From Lentinula raphanica (taxonomy: Eukaryota > Basidiomycota > Agaricomycetes > Agaricales > Omphalotaceae): a stretch of DNA of 64,000 nt. The notes under the pieces are model-generated. The model was not told the origin of the DNA, did no database searches, and saw only the letters and a program-made list of their open reading frames with translations. The stretch lies in NCBI GenBank assembly GCA_027919835.1, contig JANVFP010000007.1:682001-746000 (forward strand). Reading direction: 5' to 3'. The translations under genes and the position numbers were made by a program. Position 1 is the stretch's first letter, and each line of letters opens with the position of its first letter. Shown in pieces: positions 23,010 to 35,347 of the stretch.

Positions 23010-24612
23010 TTAGACCAACCAGCGTAATGGTTTTGATGAATCCAAGCGCATCATATATGATATTCTGCGACAAAAAAACCCTGTTTGTTTCCCTGAACAA
23101 ATCATGAAAAGTCCTCTGGCGACCGCAGGATTGGCGGGTACGGAGAACGATCTAGGGTTTTCGAGAATGGTCGAGGGGTTCACTTTGACAGTTACACCCT
23201 TTCGAGCCCTTTGAGAAGTTTTCAGAAGGGTATACACCCCTGTGAACCTGTCGACAGTTTGTAAGAAAACCTGCCGATCGTGGTCTGGGTGCGTCGATGT
23301 TGCCACCAGCATTTTCATGCCACTTTGGAGTCCTTCTACGATGCGACGATCGAGGAGACAGTGATTGCGAGCAACATGATCTCCGGCTTGCCGAGAGAGA
23401 ATGTCTGGACGTCGTGTCTCACGCTTTCGCTTGAGCGACCTTGAAGAATCCGAAGTTCCGGTCCAGGGTATCCGAGGGGGAAACAACACGAGACGCTCAA
23501 CATCTACGTCGACGTCCTCGAAATCGTCTGCAACGACTAGCCCAACATCATCCTTGTATAGACCGCATCTGCACTTTATCCAGATATGAGGTGGATATTC
23601 GTCGAGGTGAAATGGTTCCCGTAAAATCTGTTCGATACTTGCGATATCTTCGATAGGGCTATGTACGGGAAGTAATAGGTCTGGACGAGCGGAAGACGTG
23701 GGTATACTGTGAGCTGGTCTAGAAACCGGAAATATGACTTGAGGCGCTTTTGGATATAACAGGCCGGGAACGGTAAGGAGGTAGGATGCAAGGTCTGTGT
23801 TCTGAGGGAGCATGCTCCGTGCTTGTAGGTATATACCGCCAGGCAAAGCAGAGGGAAATGCAGCTCGTAGGACAGAAGGATGAATTATTTGATGCTAAAT
23901 GTCTGCGCAAATACGTTGGACGATTTTATGCTCGTATTGTCGCTGAAAATTGTAAGCAATTCAGTTCTCGTTGAGCAAAATGATAAGTCACTGAATTTCA
24001 ATGAACTCACGTCGCAGCGAATATTTCTTCATCCAAAGCTTCAACAAGCGTTGTTCGTTGGTCAACCCAACGTCTGCATTCGACCCTTCATTTATGGTAC
24101 CATCTGTGGCTCGAGGGCCTTCCAGGCCACACGAAGAGGTAAGGTCTGTCGTTTGCAGATCTTTCCAAGCTATCTAGGTTTTGCTGGAACATGAGGTAGG
24201 CCGATGGTGGACGTCGTACTTGTGATGGTGACATCTGTGCGACGGCCAACGGCGGTATGGACTCCAAACGTTGTGGCTCTGATAATGACGTGTGTGAGAT
24301 GGTCATGAAGGGTGGCATGAATGCTGTATGATGTTGTCCGGTTTCGCCGATCGCGATGAAGGATACGCGGTGTGTCGATGATGGTGGAACAACGGTAGGA
24401 AGAACATGATCACTCCCGTTCTTGCTGATTGAATGAAGATGTATTGCTTCCTCCAGGTGTTGTATCAATCGGTCCAGACGAAACGAAGAGGTGGATGTTG
24501 GGAGATCATACCCCGACGGGATGGCATGAGTGTTGACGTTGATTCCTTCGTCCGAAGAGTCCTGGTCGAATTCTTGTTCCTCTGCTTGAAGCAGTACGTA
24601 CTTGTTCTTCAT
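23010..24612 (-). CDS. Second Spt5-like protein, divergent and probably damaged
   Basis: The N-terminal part (24612-24088) starts MKNKYVLLQAEEQEFDQDSS, an acidic family-type start, followed by a long polar linker. In the middle, after a short intron, RAAFPSALPGGIYLQARSM (near 23840) resembles the NGN strand-helix segment, where the usual text is an aromatic residue followed by 'EA'. WIKCRCGLYKDDVGLV (near 23570) is a KOW-like turn with the expected W..C..G.Y..D.G pattern. The polypeptide then continues to a stop at 23010 without the usual later KOW repeats. The segment between 24088 and 23846 shows stops in some frames, so the gene may be partly decayed. It is a member of the same expanded family as the gene at 11.9-14.9 kb. 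Confidence 0.6.
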
Positions 24613-25054
24613 GCGCCTGCTCTAAAGAAAAGCACAGTGAGCATGTGCGATATCTCGGTATATTTTTGGCAGAGTCCTATCTTGTGCTTTGGGCACTGTT
24701 ATTCTTCCATTTAATCTTGACTCTTCTCTGGGCCTTAGGCCGTTGACTTAACGACAATGGGATGATTCACTCGAATCCGCGCGGTTTATATTAAGATACT
24801 TACAGCAAAGCTCTCACACGTCGCTGTGCTGCTGCTGCACGAACAGCGAGCAACGTTATGGGTGTTGACGTTGCTCAACGAAATCTAATTGTATCTTGTA
24901 AGCAACTCGTTATAGCCGAAGGGGAGTTGTCGCGATGCTGACAAAGGGATAAGATAAGATAGCTTGCGATAAGATATAGTGCGCTAATTGGGTTTCGTCG
25001 CGAGCATCAAGCGAGCATTGCCCTCTTTTCCTCATACCACCATCTTCTGTATCA
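24613..25054. other. Intergenic stretch upstream of the RBBP4-like pseudogene
   Basis: Likely 5' flank shared by the minus-strand Spt5-like gene and the plus-strand RBBP4-like copy. Includes GATAAGATAAGAT repeats near 24949-24978. No gene seen. Confidence 0.45.
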
Positions 25055-26570
25055 ATGAAGCCGCAACTCAAGGAAGCTGAAAATGACAGTGTTGTTTAGA
25101 AGGAGAATGAACTGATAAACAAGGTGAACCCTGATAGTTGACGCAACCAAAATTTCATTCTCAACTCATCTTCCAGGAATATACAGTTTGGTCCGTACGC
25201 CTTGTTTTATTCTAAGATCAATCGCTCAAGATGCTATCAGGAAGCAATATGCAAACTATTTATACGATACTGTCATTACCCATGTTCTACACTGGCCAAG
25301 TCTAACTTGCCAGTGGTTCCCGAACAAAGAAACGTTCGTTCAACAGTTTTTTCCCCTTCAAAAACCTGTGTCTGACACAACCGTATGGTTTCTCAGGCCT
25401 CCCGGAAAGAACTACACCATCCATCGTCTCCTCTTGGGCACTCACACGTCCGGTCAAGATCAAGAATATCTCCAAATCGCCACCGTCTTCGTTCCCAAGC
25501 GCGACAACGTCCGTCACTCTGACATTTTCAATCACGAAATTTACAGTGCCGATCGTGAAGAATCAGGCGGTCATACCATCCCACCTTCGCCTCAGATACA
25601 GGTAACCCAGAAGATCACCCATCCGGGCGAAGTCAACCGGGCGCGATGCATGCCTCAAAATCCTGAGATGCTGGTGACTAAAGCGGCGACAGGAGAGGTA
25701 TTTGTGTTTGATCGGACAGAGCATGCGAGTGGGCCTGAGCCGGATGGGGTGTCGAAGCGGGATATTCGATTAGTTGGGCAAGTCAGAGACGGGTAAGGGT
25801 GCTTTGTTGCTTCTTGTTCTGTTTTTCGACAATTTCTCGCGTTTTGATGCTCGTTTGTCATCAAGGTATGGCTTGGCTTGGAATCCCAACAAGGCGGGTC
25901 ATATAATAGGCGCGCCGGAAGATGTGACTGTGTGCTACTGGTACGTTTGTATAACAATGTTCTACTTCCGTCGTTGAAGGTTTCTCTGTTTTCATAGGGA
26001 CTGTCAAGCCTACAGCAAAAAAAACTCTACCATTCAACCAACAACGACATTCGAATCCAGAGCTCATACCTCGGTGGTGGGTGATGTCGACTGGCACCCG
26101 AAGAAGGAATACCTTTTTGCAAGTGTCGGAAATGATATGATGCTCATGCTGTACGCTCATGTGACTTGTGTGTTTTACATCTACTAACTAAAGGTTTTCC
26201 TATTATAGATGGGATACGAGGTCTCCTGGCGGTCCAGTCACAAAAGTGCAGGCTCACAATCGAGACATCCTTGCGGTCGCTTTCAGTCCGCAAGCGAAGA
26301 CAACTTGATAACAGGCAGCGCTGATAAGGTTGGTTCCAATCCAATACTGTATTTTTCATACTTATACGTCTCCCTTCATTCATCTAGACTTGCATTCTAC
26401 ATGACTCAAGACGTCCGACTAAAAGTCTCCATTCTTTCGAAGCCCATAGCAATGAAGTTCTGCACCTCACCTGGTCTCCCCATAATCCTACCATGTTTGC
26501 CTCTGCATCGAGTGACCGCCGGGTTAATATTTGATATCTAGCGCTCATCGGACAAGAGCAAAATCCCCAG
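25055..26570 (+). pseudogene. RBBP4/HAT2-like histone-binding WD40 protein, pseudogene cut by a transposon
   Basis: Exons follow the family closely: MKPQLKEAEND at 25055, ENELINK, then EYTVWS, then LYDTVITHVLHWPSLTCQWF from about 25240, NHEIYSADREE, the HPGEVNRARCMPQNP motif, and WD-type repeats (GLAWNPNKAGHIIGAPEDV, HTSVVGDVDWHPKKEYLFAS, AHNRDILAVAFSP, LHLTWSPHNPTMFASAS). Retained introns show it derives from genomic DNA. RBBP4 proteins present histone H3-H4 to acetyltransferase, deacetylase and CAF-1 complexes. The copy is dead: an in-frame TAG interrupts the first exon, TGA replaces the Trp of the last visible WD repeat (VNI-stop), and coding similarity ends at NPQ where foldback element B begins. 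The last WD repeats are absent from the window. Confidence 0.88.
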
Positions 26571-29500
26571 CTGAGGCTGTAAAAACTCCGCGAAGTAGTC
26601 CGATAAGTCTCCACCACAGCTTCGCGAAGTAACAGGACTCGCTCTCGAAGCTCAACAAACCCTTCCGGGTAGGCCAGTAGGGCTCCGGGGGGTGCTCGGC
26701 TATTTAGTATATTTAATAATATTTAATAATACTTTTATTATTTAATAGATATATTATAATAAATCTACTTTGCGAAGCTGTACTGCACTTCACGAAGTGA
26801 CTACGTTTACGGCAATCATGAAATCAGGTAAATTAGGGTTAGATCATTATGTCATTGATTTCCTTTTTGGGTTATGATATTTTTGAATAGAAAAAAGCAT
26901 AGAATGATATTATTGATCTTGAGGTGCTAAAACATGACAGAGGAAACCAAAAATAGCTACAATGAGGTATTGGCTACCTCAGGCACATCAAAATTGCCTA
27001 AAAAGGAAATTGGTCCAAAAATAGAACTTGATCTCATCAGATAGCAAAAAATCTGAAAAAATCATAAAAAATACTCAAAAAATTCAGGGTTGCTTCGTTG
27101 GCCCTGAAAACGCAAAATAAAAAAAATACGCGACAAGTGTAAAAAATGTTATCACTCCAAATCATACTAAATCTAGGTATATATGATGTACATACTATTT
27201 TTAGCACACCTAGTACCCTCAGACACTTAGAATGGCTTATATCATTCAATATATTCAGCACACTCAATGCTTATTAAACTTAACACACTTGTTAATGAAA
27301 AAACTCAGGACAGTAGTAATATATATTATACTCAATACACTTAACACACTCAACAATGAAAAACCTCAGAACAGTGTTCATGTGTGTTATACTTAAAACT
27401 CATAATACACTTAACAATGAAAAGTCTCGGAACAATACTAATGTATATCATACTCAACACACTTCACAATGAAAGAACTCGGAACAGTGCTCATGTGTGT
27501 TATACTTAATACACTTCATCAATCAATATAACACACTTCACAATCAAAAACTTGGAGTAGTGTAATCACTCATTATACTTATCATACTGAACACACTTCA
27601 TCAGTAAGTATAACACACCTATAATGGGACATTGTTATACTATAACACACATATAACAACGAGTTTTGGGCGCTTATGGGCGCTTATTTGGTGTTTTTGA
27701 GTCAAAAATCATTGATAACACACTCAATAATTTTTTATGTGGGCTTTATATTGTGTCAGAATGTTGTTTATATCATACCTTCCTGTATACAATTTGGAGA
27801 ACCAAAAAATACAGCCTATAGAGCTGGATATATGATGATCTTTTATGATTTTACACTGTTTTGTGTAAATCACAGTGCATACATCCATGTTATGAAGTCA
27901 AACTCCTTCTGGGCAATGAAAGGAGACATCCTACAACCTATTCTATGCTTACTCTGTGTCATAAAGCCAAGAGACTTACAATGGGAGTCATTGAGTATGA
28001 CATCTGTAGTTACATGCAAGTATACATATCACCAATATACATGAAATATGTAGATGTATATTACAGAGTCCAATGGTCATGATGAGTATCTGGATCATGT
28101 TCATACACTATTAGTAGACTGTAGGAGTGCTCTCCCCATGAGACAGCTTTGGTATCTATGCAATACATGGACATATGTATTGTCATTTACCTAAAACACT
28201 GTTAAATCATAAAAGATCATGATATAGCCATCCCTACAGGCTGTAATTTTGAGTTCTCCGAATTGTATCTAGGGGAGTATGATGTATACAACATTCTGAC
28301 ACAACAGAAAGTCCTCACAAAAATAATTGAGTGAGGTATTAATGAATTTCGACTCAAAAACATCAAATAAGCGCCCATAAGCGCCCAAAACTCGTTGTTA
28401 TATGTGTGTTATAGTATAACAATGTCCTATTAAAGGTATGTTATTCTTACTGATGAAGTGTGTTCAGTATGATAAGTATAATGAGTGATTACACTACTTC
28501 AAGTTTTTGATTGTGAAGTGTGTTATATTGATTGATGAAGTGTATCAAGTATAATACACATGAGCACTGTTCCGACTTTTTTCATTGTAAAGTGTGTTGA
28601 GCATGATATACATTAGTATTGCTCTGAGACTTTTCATTGTTAAGTGAATTATGTGTTTTAAGTATAACACACATGAACACTTTTTTGAGGGTTTTCATTG
28701 TTGAGTGTGTTAAGTGTGTTGAGCATGATATACATTAGTATTGTTCCGAGACTTTTCATTGTTAAGTGTATGATGAGTTTTAAGTATAACACACATGAAC
28801 ACTGTTTCTAGGGTTTTCATTGTTGAGTGTGTTAAATATGTTGAGTATAATATACATTAGTATTGTTCCAAGACTTTTCATTGTTAAGTGTATTATGTGT
28901 TTTAAGTATAACACATATGAACACTGTTTTGAGGTTTTTCATTGTTGAGTGTGTTAAGTGTATTGAGTATGATATACATTACTACTGTCCTGAGTTTTTT
29001 CATTAACAAGTGTGTTAAGTTTAATAAGCATTGAGTGTGCTGAATGTATTGAATGATATAAGCCATTCTAAGTGTCTGAGGGTACTAGGTATGCTAAAAA
29101 TAGCATGTACATCATATATACCTAGATTTAGTATGATTTGGAGTGATAACATTTTTTACACTTGTCGTGTATTTTTTTTTATTTTGCGTTTTCAGGGCCA
29201 ATGAGGCAACCCTGAATTTTTTGAGTATTTTTTATGATTTTTTCAGATTTTTTGCTATCTGATGAGATCAAGTTCTATTTTTGGACCAATTTCCTTTTTA
29301 GGCAATTTTGATGTGCCTGAGGTAGCCAATACCTCATTGTAGCTATTTTTGGTTTCCTCTGTCATGTTTTAGCATCTCAAGATCAATAATATCATTCTAT
29401 GCTTTTTTCTATTCAAAAATATCATAACCCAAAAAGGAAATCAATGACGTAATGATCTAACCCTAATTTACCTGATTTCATGATTGCCGTAAACGTAGTC

Positions 29501-29727
29501 ACTTTGCAAAGTGCAGTACAGCTTCGCAAAGTAGATTTATTATAATATATCTATTAAATAATAAAAGAATTATTAAATATTATTAAATATACTAAATAGC
29601 CGAGCACCCCCCGGAGCCCTACTGGCCTACCCGGAAGGGTTTTTTAAGCTTCGAGAGCGAGTCCTGTTACTTTGCGAAGCTGTGGTGGGAACTTATCGGA
29701 TTACTTCGCGAAGTTTCTACAGCTACG
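26571..29727. mobile_element. Foldback element B: 3.15 kb with about 1.4 kb inverted arms
   Basis: GCTGTAAAAACTCCGCGAAG at the left is inverted at the right as CTTCGCGAAGTTTCTACAGC. Inside these lie CGAAGTAACAGGACTCGCTC and a GC-rich patch (GCTCCGGGGGGTGCTCGGC) in both arms, an AT-rich stretch (TTTAATAATATTTAATAATA) and then long diverging arms that meet around 28150. The core from about 27660 to 28405, starting GAGTTTTGGGCGCTTATGGG, is the same family as the core of foldback element A, but the outer parts differ. There are no convincing genes. The element separates the RBBP4-like pseudogene from a truncated transposase. No target duplication was found, so it may have been involved in a rearrangement. 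Confidence 0.85.
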
Positions 29728-31957
29728 GGTGTGCAGACCCCATGCACGCCTTCTACCATCGCATTATCCATCTCTTCATCCGGAATGCACTGGGCTTGAC
29801 AACCCTCAGTCCTACTACGTCACCGCCTCATACATCAGACATTGCCTTTCATCACGAATTTTCACCTCCCCCACGTCCCAATCCGAAGGAAATGACCGAG
29901 TCGCGCACTGCCCAGGAATTTCTTACTCACCTGGAGTGGGGTGATTTGACGATTGCCGAAAAGCAAGTCAGGATGTCGCGTATCTATGATTGGCTGATAC
30001 CCACTATGGAGAACGATATCAGGGCTTTGGGAGATGTTGTCAAAGGACATCAACTTCTTTCTCAAAGTCGACCTTCAAGAAGTTCGGACATCACGAAGCT
30101 CCTCAAGCAGCTGAATGATCTTCGCTGGCACTCGCTGTTCTACATTTGCAATGACCTCTGGATCAGGCCCAGCCAAGATAACAGCCAAGACACGAAGATA
30201 TCCAGTAAATCAGTGACCAGGAAAGCAATGGCTGAATCACTACTATCTTGGGTGAGTTAATAAATGTATTCTGTCCGAAACTTTGATCTGAATGACTCCC
30301 AAGCGCATCAATGACGTCGATAACACCGGGAGGTTCGTCTGGCCACACTTTTCTATGAAAGAGCGTTCCAATCCAATAGCTCCGTGGGCACCCCCTGCCT
30401 TGATTTTTGGATCCAGTGGATACGTTCAATACAGCCAACTTGTGGCTCAAGACCGTGAAGCCGCCATGAAGGAATTAGCCGGCGAGATGACTTATCAGTC
30501 TGCCATTCGTGTTGGCCACGTTCATCGTTTCCTACGCCAACCTCTCGGTGACCAGGAAAAACTAGAGAAGAGTCTGGAAACCGCAACAATAGATGCCCTG
30601 AAATATGTGTGCTTAGACATAAACCGAATTCCCCTCAAGCCTGCATCCGGAAGCACCACAAAGGCAATGCTAATTGAGCAACTCGTCCACTGGGTGCGTG
30701 CTCAAACTAAACCACTATCATTTGATACTGATAGGAGTTTCTCAGCGTCTTGACAAGCCTGTCGCACCTCTGACTTGGCCAGCAATCCGCAGCGGTGATG
30801 TACTTGCCCAGGTCCATAGGTGCATCCGTGACGTGGTCGTTCCGTCTTGGATTTCGAAGCCTCCGTTTGATTGCTGTCTGAAATCTGGAGGGACCCTCAA
30901 AGCGGATAACTGGCGTTTGTTGAGCTCTCTTTACCTGCCGCTTGCACTCTTGAGTTTGTGGACGAAAGATTCACCTCTCCGAGCCGATGACTTCACTGAA
31001 ATGGAAGACGTTCTCAACACCGCCATGCACTTGACATGTGCATCAATCTTGATGGCTAAACAGACAATGCCCCAGCAACGAAGAGAGTTATTCCTTCAGC
31101 ATTATAAAGCTCATATCGAAGGCTTGAAGAGAATCTTCCCGGGGTTTGGTGTGCCATCACACCACGTTGGATTTCACGTCTACGATTTCGTGCGCCTATT
31201 CAGTACTGTGCGAAATTTCTGGTGCTTCTCTGGAGAGCGTCTCATTGGAAGTTTCCAGAAAATCTCGACAAACCATAAGCCAGGTGGGTGCTCAGTCCAT
31301 TTACGCAGTTTTTTGCTAACTCCAGAATCAGGTCAATTCGAAATCACTCTTCTCCATTCTTACGGGAAGGGAGTCGGAGCACATCGGTGGCTCATGCGCT
31401 CGGATTGCTCGCCGCTGTTGACGCAATGCCACGATATATTGAACACAGCTTATCACTTCTCTATTCGGAGCGAATACGGCTCACTGAAACTCACACCAGT
31501 TTCAAGGATTCAAAAATTTCCTCGCGACCTTGCACAGAAGCTAAATAAAGACGACCATCGGCGTGTCAAATGCTACACACGCATAGAAACTCAGTCGCAA
31601 TCTTACACGGTTATGGGAGTACCTGGGCCAGGTAATAGTTATGTGTGTTTTCGCTTGGACAGAGAATCGGAATGGAAAGTCGGACAAATCAAATACATTT
31701 TTCAACACGAAGATGGCCCGATCCGGTGTGCAATCCGGCAGAATCTAGAATATCGTCCAGAACGAAAATCTTGGCAAGACCCGTTCAAGAGTTGGTGGTC
31801 TGGCGGTTTTGAAGCAAAAATGATCGCAAAGTCCTTTTCAGGAGATCTTACAATTGTGGACTGGCCATGCGTGCTTGGACATGCAGCACGATGGGACCTT
31901 ACAGGAGGCATATCGATTGCGGTGAACTTATCGCAAGTAGGTACATTCAAATTTTGA
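29728..31957 (+). pseudogene. tnp2/CACTA-like transposase, 3' part
   Basis: Coding begins abruptly at the end of foldback element B with YGCADPMHAFYHRIIHLFI, the counterpart of the D-x-MHN motif of tnp2-type transposases. Further exons at about 30300-30692 and 30745 onward contain LKADNWRLLSSLYLPLALLS and VGFHVYDFVRLFSTVRNFWC, followed by FSGERLIGSFQKISTNHK, the conserved C-terminal block of basidiomycete CACTA-type transposases. A short intron near 31283-31324 is followed by LLHSYGKGVGAHRWLMR and a C-terminal domain ending at 31957. Introns at 30255-30306 and 30694-30740 have GT-AG borders. All upstream parts, including zinc-binding and first catalytic regions, are missing. The remaining exons are largely open. 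Confidence 0.78.
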
Positions 31958-32550
31958 GCTCATACCTTTCATGATTATTGACAAAATTATTCAACTCAAG
32001 GATTAGATACTGGATCACATCGTATGATACATGGAATGGATAACGGTTGGAGTACATCATACATGGATACTAGATTATGACAGCAATTCCTGGACAAAAT
32101 TTTTACCTTCACAAATCAGAATTGACTACTTGGATGCGATTGAGGATATTTAACTTTGACTTTTATTGGATACAATTAATTATTAGACTCGCGCTAGTGA
32201 TCCTGGTAAACTACACTTTGACTTATCCCACGCCAATTGATATATAAGTGGCTCACCCACACTTGTAGAAAGATTTGTTTCACCTTTCCAATGAATTATC
32301 AAACCTTGTCTTGCAACTAGGTGCAACTAGGTAAAACTAGGCAAAACTCCGTCCAACATTTGAGAAACTGTGGAAAAAGGAATCATTCAATACTTTCAAC
32401 TTGGTCAATCAAGGTCAGCTGGAGAAAATCAATGTAGCTATATAATCTAGCAGCTGGGGCATATATATAGGCTGCAATTGACACCCCCATGTCTTGTTAG
32501 TCCCTCCCATGTTTCGTTGTACATTGAATGTTCTTTCTATTTATTTACAC
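31958..32550. other. Non-coding stretch, no gene seen
   Basis: AT-rich sequence between the CACTA-like gene and the copia element. It has loose repeats of GGATAC / TACATGG near 32000-32070 and AACTAGG near 32320-32345. It may include the CACTA element's 3' end, but no terminal repeat was recognised. Confidence 0.4.
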
Positions 32551-32556
32551 TATAGC

Positions 32557-32673
32557 TGACCTTTACTCAGTATATACTTATCATGCTCTATAGGTATTCC
32601 TACCGTTACTCTAGTTACTTCGTTTATATACTTATTGTGCTCTATAGCACTCTCAGATATCCTGCACTCCACA
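32557..32673 (+). repeat. Left LTR-like repeat of the copia remnant
   Basis: Starts TGACC and ends CCACA, and matches 34639-34728 over the first 90 bases with a few differences. Its short length (about 117 bp) resembles other small fungal copia LTRs. The exact left border may include the preceding TATAGC, which is also shared. Confidence 0.6.
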
Positions 32674-32733
32674 GGTCATGGGCCCTGAAGCAATGTCCAA
32701 CAAAAGTGTCCTCCCTTCCTCGCCTCAAAGACA

Positions 32734-33651
32734 ATGGCTCCAACTGGCATAGCTGCCAGAAGGATCGAGCCACCGCTCTTTTGTACAGTGAACCTGGTCT
32801 TCGAAAACAGCTATGTGGTGAAGTCAAAAGACCCGTGGGCCGTAGCTCCGATCGAAAAGGTGGGAAGGTTCTATCAAAATGACACTGAGGTCTTGTCTCT
32901 ATCCTCCGAGGAGTATAACACTATACTAAGCTCACTTGATGAGTTCGAGCTTTGCGAATGGGAAATCTGTAATGTCGTTTATCAATCCATCTCCGAATCC
33001 ACTCTCTAGTACTCCATAAAGACGAAACCTACCACACATAAAATGTGGGTTGTGCTCTGTGTCCTCTTTGAGAAGAAGGGAGACATTACTCAAATGTCCC
33101 TCCTCTCAACTCTCTCGTCGATGCGAGTGGCCAAGGATGGCCATATCCATCAGCACGTCAGTTGGATGTACAACATAGCGGATTCCCTTGTTGCTATGGG
33201 TCATCCTGTTCCCGAGGGTATGTTCGTTGCATACCTAAAGCAGTCGCTCCTGGAGACCTATCAGATGATCGCTATAAATGTGTCAGCAAGTGTTTCTGCA
33301 GTCAGACAGACCCTTACCATCAATGGACTCCTCAAACCTATCTATGAGGAGTATGACATTGACAGCAGAGCAGCTATCAAAAGAGCCAAAGTCGAAGCTG
33401 ATAACGCGGTGATGATTGCAAGTGCGCGATCCGCCGTATCTCCCTATAAGGAAAAGAGCCAGAATGACTCATCTTCCTCTAAAGGTGGTAGTGAATCTTC
33501 CTCGAAGGAAGATCTAGTTTGCAAGAACTGCAAGAAGAAGGGCCACAAGACCTCCCAATGGCTTGGCCCTGGTGGAGCTCGAGAGGGTCAAGCTCCCTGG
33601 CAGAAGAAAGGGAAGAAGGGGAAGAAACAGATTAAATCAGGATTCAGCTAA
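32734..33651 (+). pseudogene. Copia gag remnant
   Basis: Two frames, 32734-33009 and 33043-33651. The first (TVNLVFENSYVVKSK onward) corresponds to the gag N-terminus. The second has MSLLSTLSSMRVAKDGHIHQ with a gag-like helical region and a zinc-knuckle remnant CKNCKKKGHKTSQW, in which the last Cys is missing. A stop between the frames and the lost knuckle residue mark it as inactive. The Lys/Gly-rich tail after GPGGAREGQAPW is typical of fungal copia gag. Confidence 0.7.
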
Positions 33652-34637
33652 TGTTGCCAAGGCACCTGATGCCAAAGAGAACCTAGCATTCTCTGCATCT
33701 GCTAAGAATATCAGCAGCGACGAAAACAGCTCCCCTATCCCATCTGTTCACACCTTCTCCGTCATAAACGATGTCGAGGTGAATGAGGCCTTCAAAACCC
33801 AGGTTAGCTCCTCCACCACTGAGCACGGCAAGATTATAGACAGTGGTGCAAGTTCGCACTTCACGCCTGATAGGAATGCAATGGTTCGATATGTTGAAAT
33901 TGAACCAGAGCCTATCCATGCTGCTGATGGCCGTACTTTCTCTGCAGTTGGACGAGGTGACATGGTCATTGTGCTCCCTATGGGGAATGGTAAATCTACA
34001 ACCGTGACACTCAAAGACGTCCTTTACTTACCTAACATGTCCTATACGCTTATCTCTGTTATCAAGCTGGATCGTGCTGGCTTCTCCCTCCATATCGAGG
34101 ATGGTATGTGCACCATACATTCTCCCAAGCCTTCACGAAGGATCATTGCCCGGATTCCCAATACTTATGGTCTCTATCGCGTCCACGACGGTCCTTCCTT
34201 CCAATCAGTTCACCTCGCAGCTCTATCCTCCAAGAGAACTCTATCATTCCTTGAGTTCCACTTGTTGGACACGTAAACTTCGAAACCTGTGAGGAGATAT
34301 TGAAGAAGAAGTTAGTCGAGACACTGCTCTTTATTGCATCGGAGTTGGAAGCGTAATCTATCTATCGGGCTGTACTCGCCCAGATATCACTTACACTGTT
34401 TCTGTCCTCTCTCGCCACATGGCCAATCCCACTGTCACTCACATGAAGAACCTCAAATGTGTCGTTCATTATATTCACGGCACTATTGACAAAGGTCTTG
34501 TCCTCGGTGGTGACGCCTCTAATTTCTACAGCTACGCTGATGCGGATTTTGCATCTGATCTGGACAGAAAGTCTGTAAGCAGATACGTCTTCTATCTAGG
34601 CCAAGGCGCTATCTCTTGGAGTTCCAAGAAGCTATAG
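33640..34637 (+). pseudogene. Copia pol remnant: protease plus 3' RNase H end, middle deleted
   Basis: 33640-34276 encodes the aspartic protease (IIDSGASSHFTPDR) and the following VLYLPNMSYTLISVIKL block, ending in the start of the pre-integrase region. At about 34280-34340 the sequence jumps to the end of reverse transcriptase/RNase H: SGCTRPDITYTVSVLSRHM, then YSYADADFASDLDRKS and GAISWSSKKL. Integrase and the YVDD part of reverse transcriptase are absent. This is a deletion derivative that could move only with help in trans, and its frames are broken. Confidence 0.75.
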
Positions 34638-34735
34638 CTGACCTTTACTCAGTATATACTTATCGTGCTCTATAGGTATTCCTACCGTCACTCTAGTTAC
34701 TTCGTTTATATACTTATCATGCTCTATACATCAGG

Positions 34736-35347
34736 AAAAACATCCTGTGCCTCAGCAATCAAAAAGTTGCCCCAGAAACTGCCCTAATCCTGAGGGTTTT
34801 CAAAGTAATATTTGACCTTGGAGAGGGCCAAGGCAGCCTGGGTACTCAGGGGTCTTCAGGAAAGGAGCTGAATCTTTGGTGTCTTTTGAGTTCTTTCTGT
34901 ATCTTTCAGGATCTTTCTGTATCTTTCGGGATCTTTCAGGGGGCCCAGGCACTGTAGGTCATTTGCAAAATTTTTTTCTGCATATCCATAGCTCTAATGT
35001 TGGTTGATACAGTGTAGTAGTTCACAATTGACTTCTAAATATTCATATTGAGTTTTAATAGTCACAAATTCTCTCTCTTTAATATAATCTATTGTCAAAC
35101 GGTCATCAAACGATCACAACACCACGCCGAGATGACCATGACGACAAGAGACAAGATGAAATGAGAAAACCGTCGGTATCGGATTGGGTTATAGGAAGGA
35201 GATACAAAAACAAAGTCACATCGGTGAATATATGGGAACTTGTGTATGATCTGGAAAATCCTCCATGAGGTGCAGAGACTTCGGAGTGGAACTAGATCAC
35301 AGGAGTTCAGAAAGCAAGTTAACTTCCGTGATGGATTTAAGACGTAC
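34736..35347. other. Non-coding stretch with ATCTTTC microrepeats
   Basis: Repeats of GGATCTTTC and TGTATCTTTC occur at 34897-34940. The rest shows no gene or element end. Confidence 0.4.

Larger units (their letters stand above)
32551..34735 (+). mobile_element. Internally deleted Ty1/copia retrotransposon with short LTRs
   Basis: A short LTR-like repeat beginning TGACCTTTACTCAGTATATA lies at about 32557-32673 and again, truncated, at 34639-34728. Between them are remnants of copia gag and pol in the right order. The sequence GGTCATGGGCCC directly after the left repeat occupies the primer-binding-site position. No target duplication was identified. The internal region is about 2 kb rather than the usual 4-5 kb, because integrase and most of the reverse transcriptase are missing. 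Confidence 0.72.
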
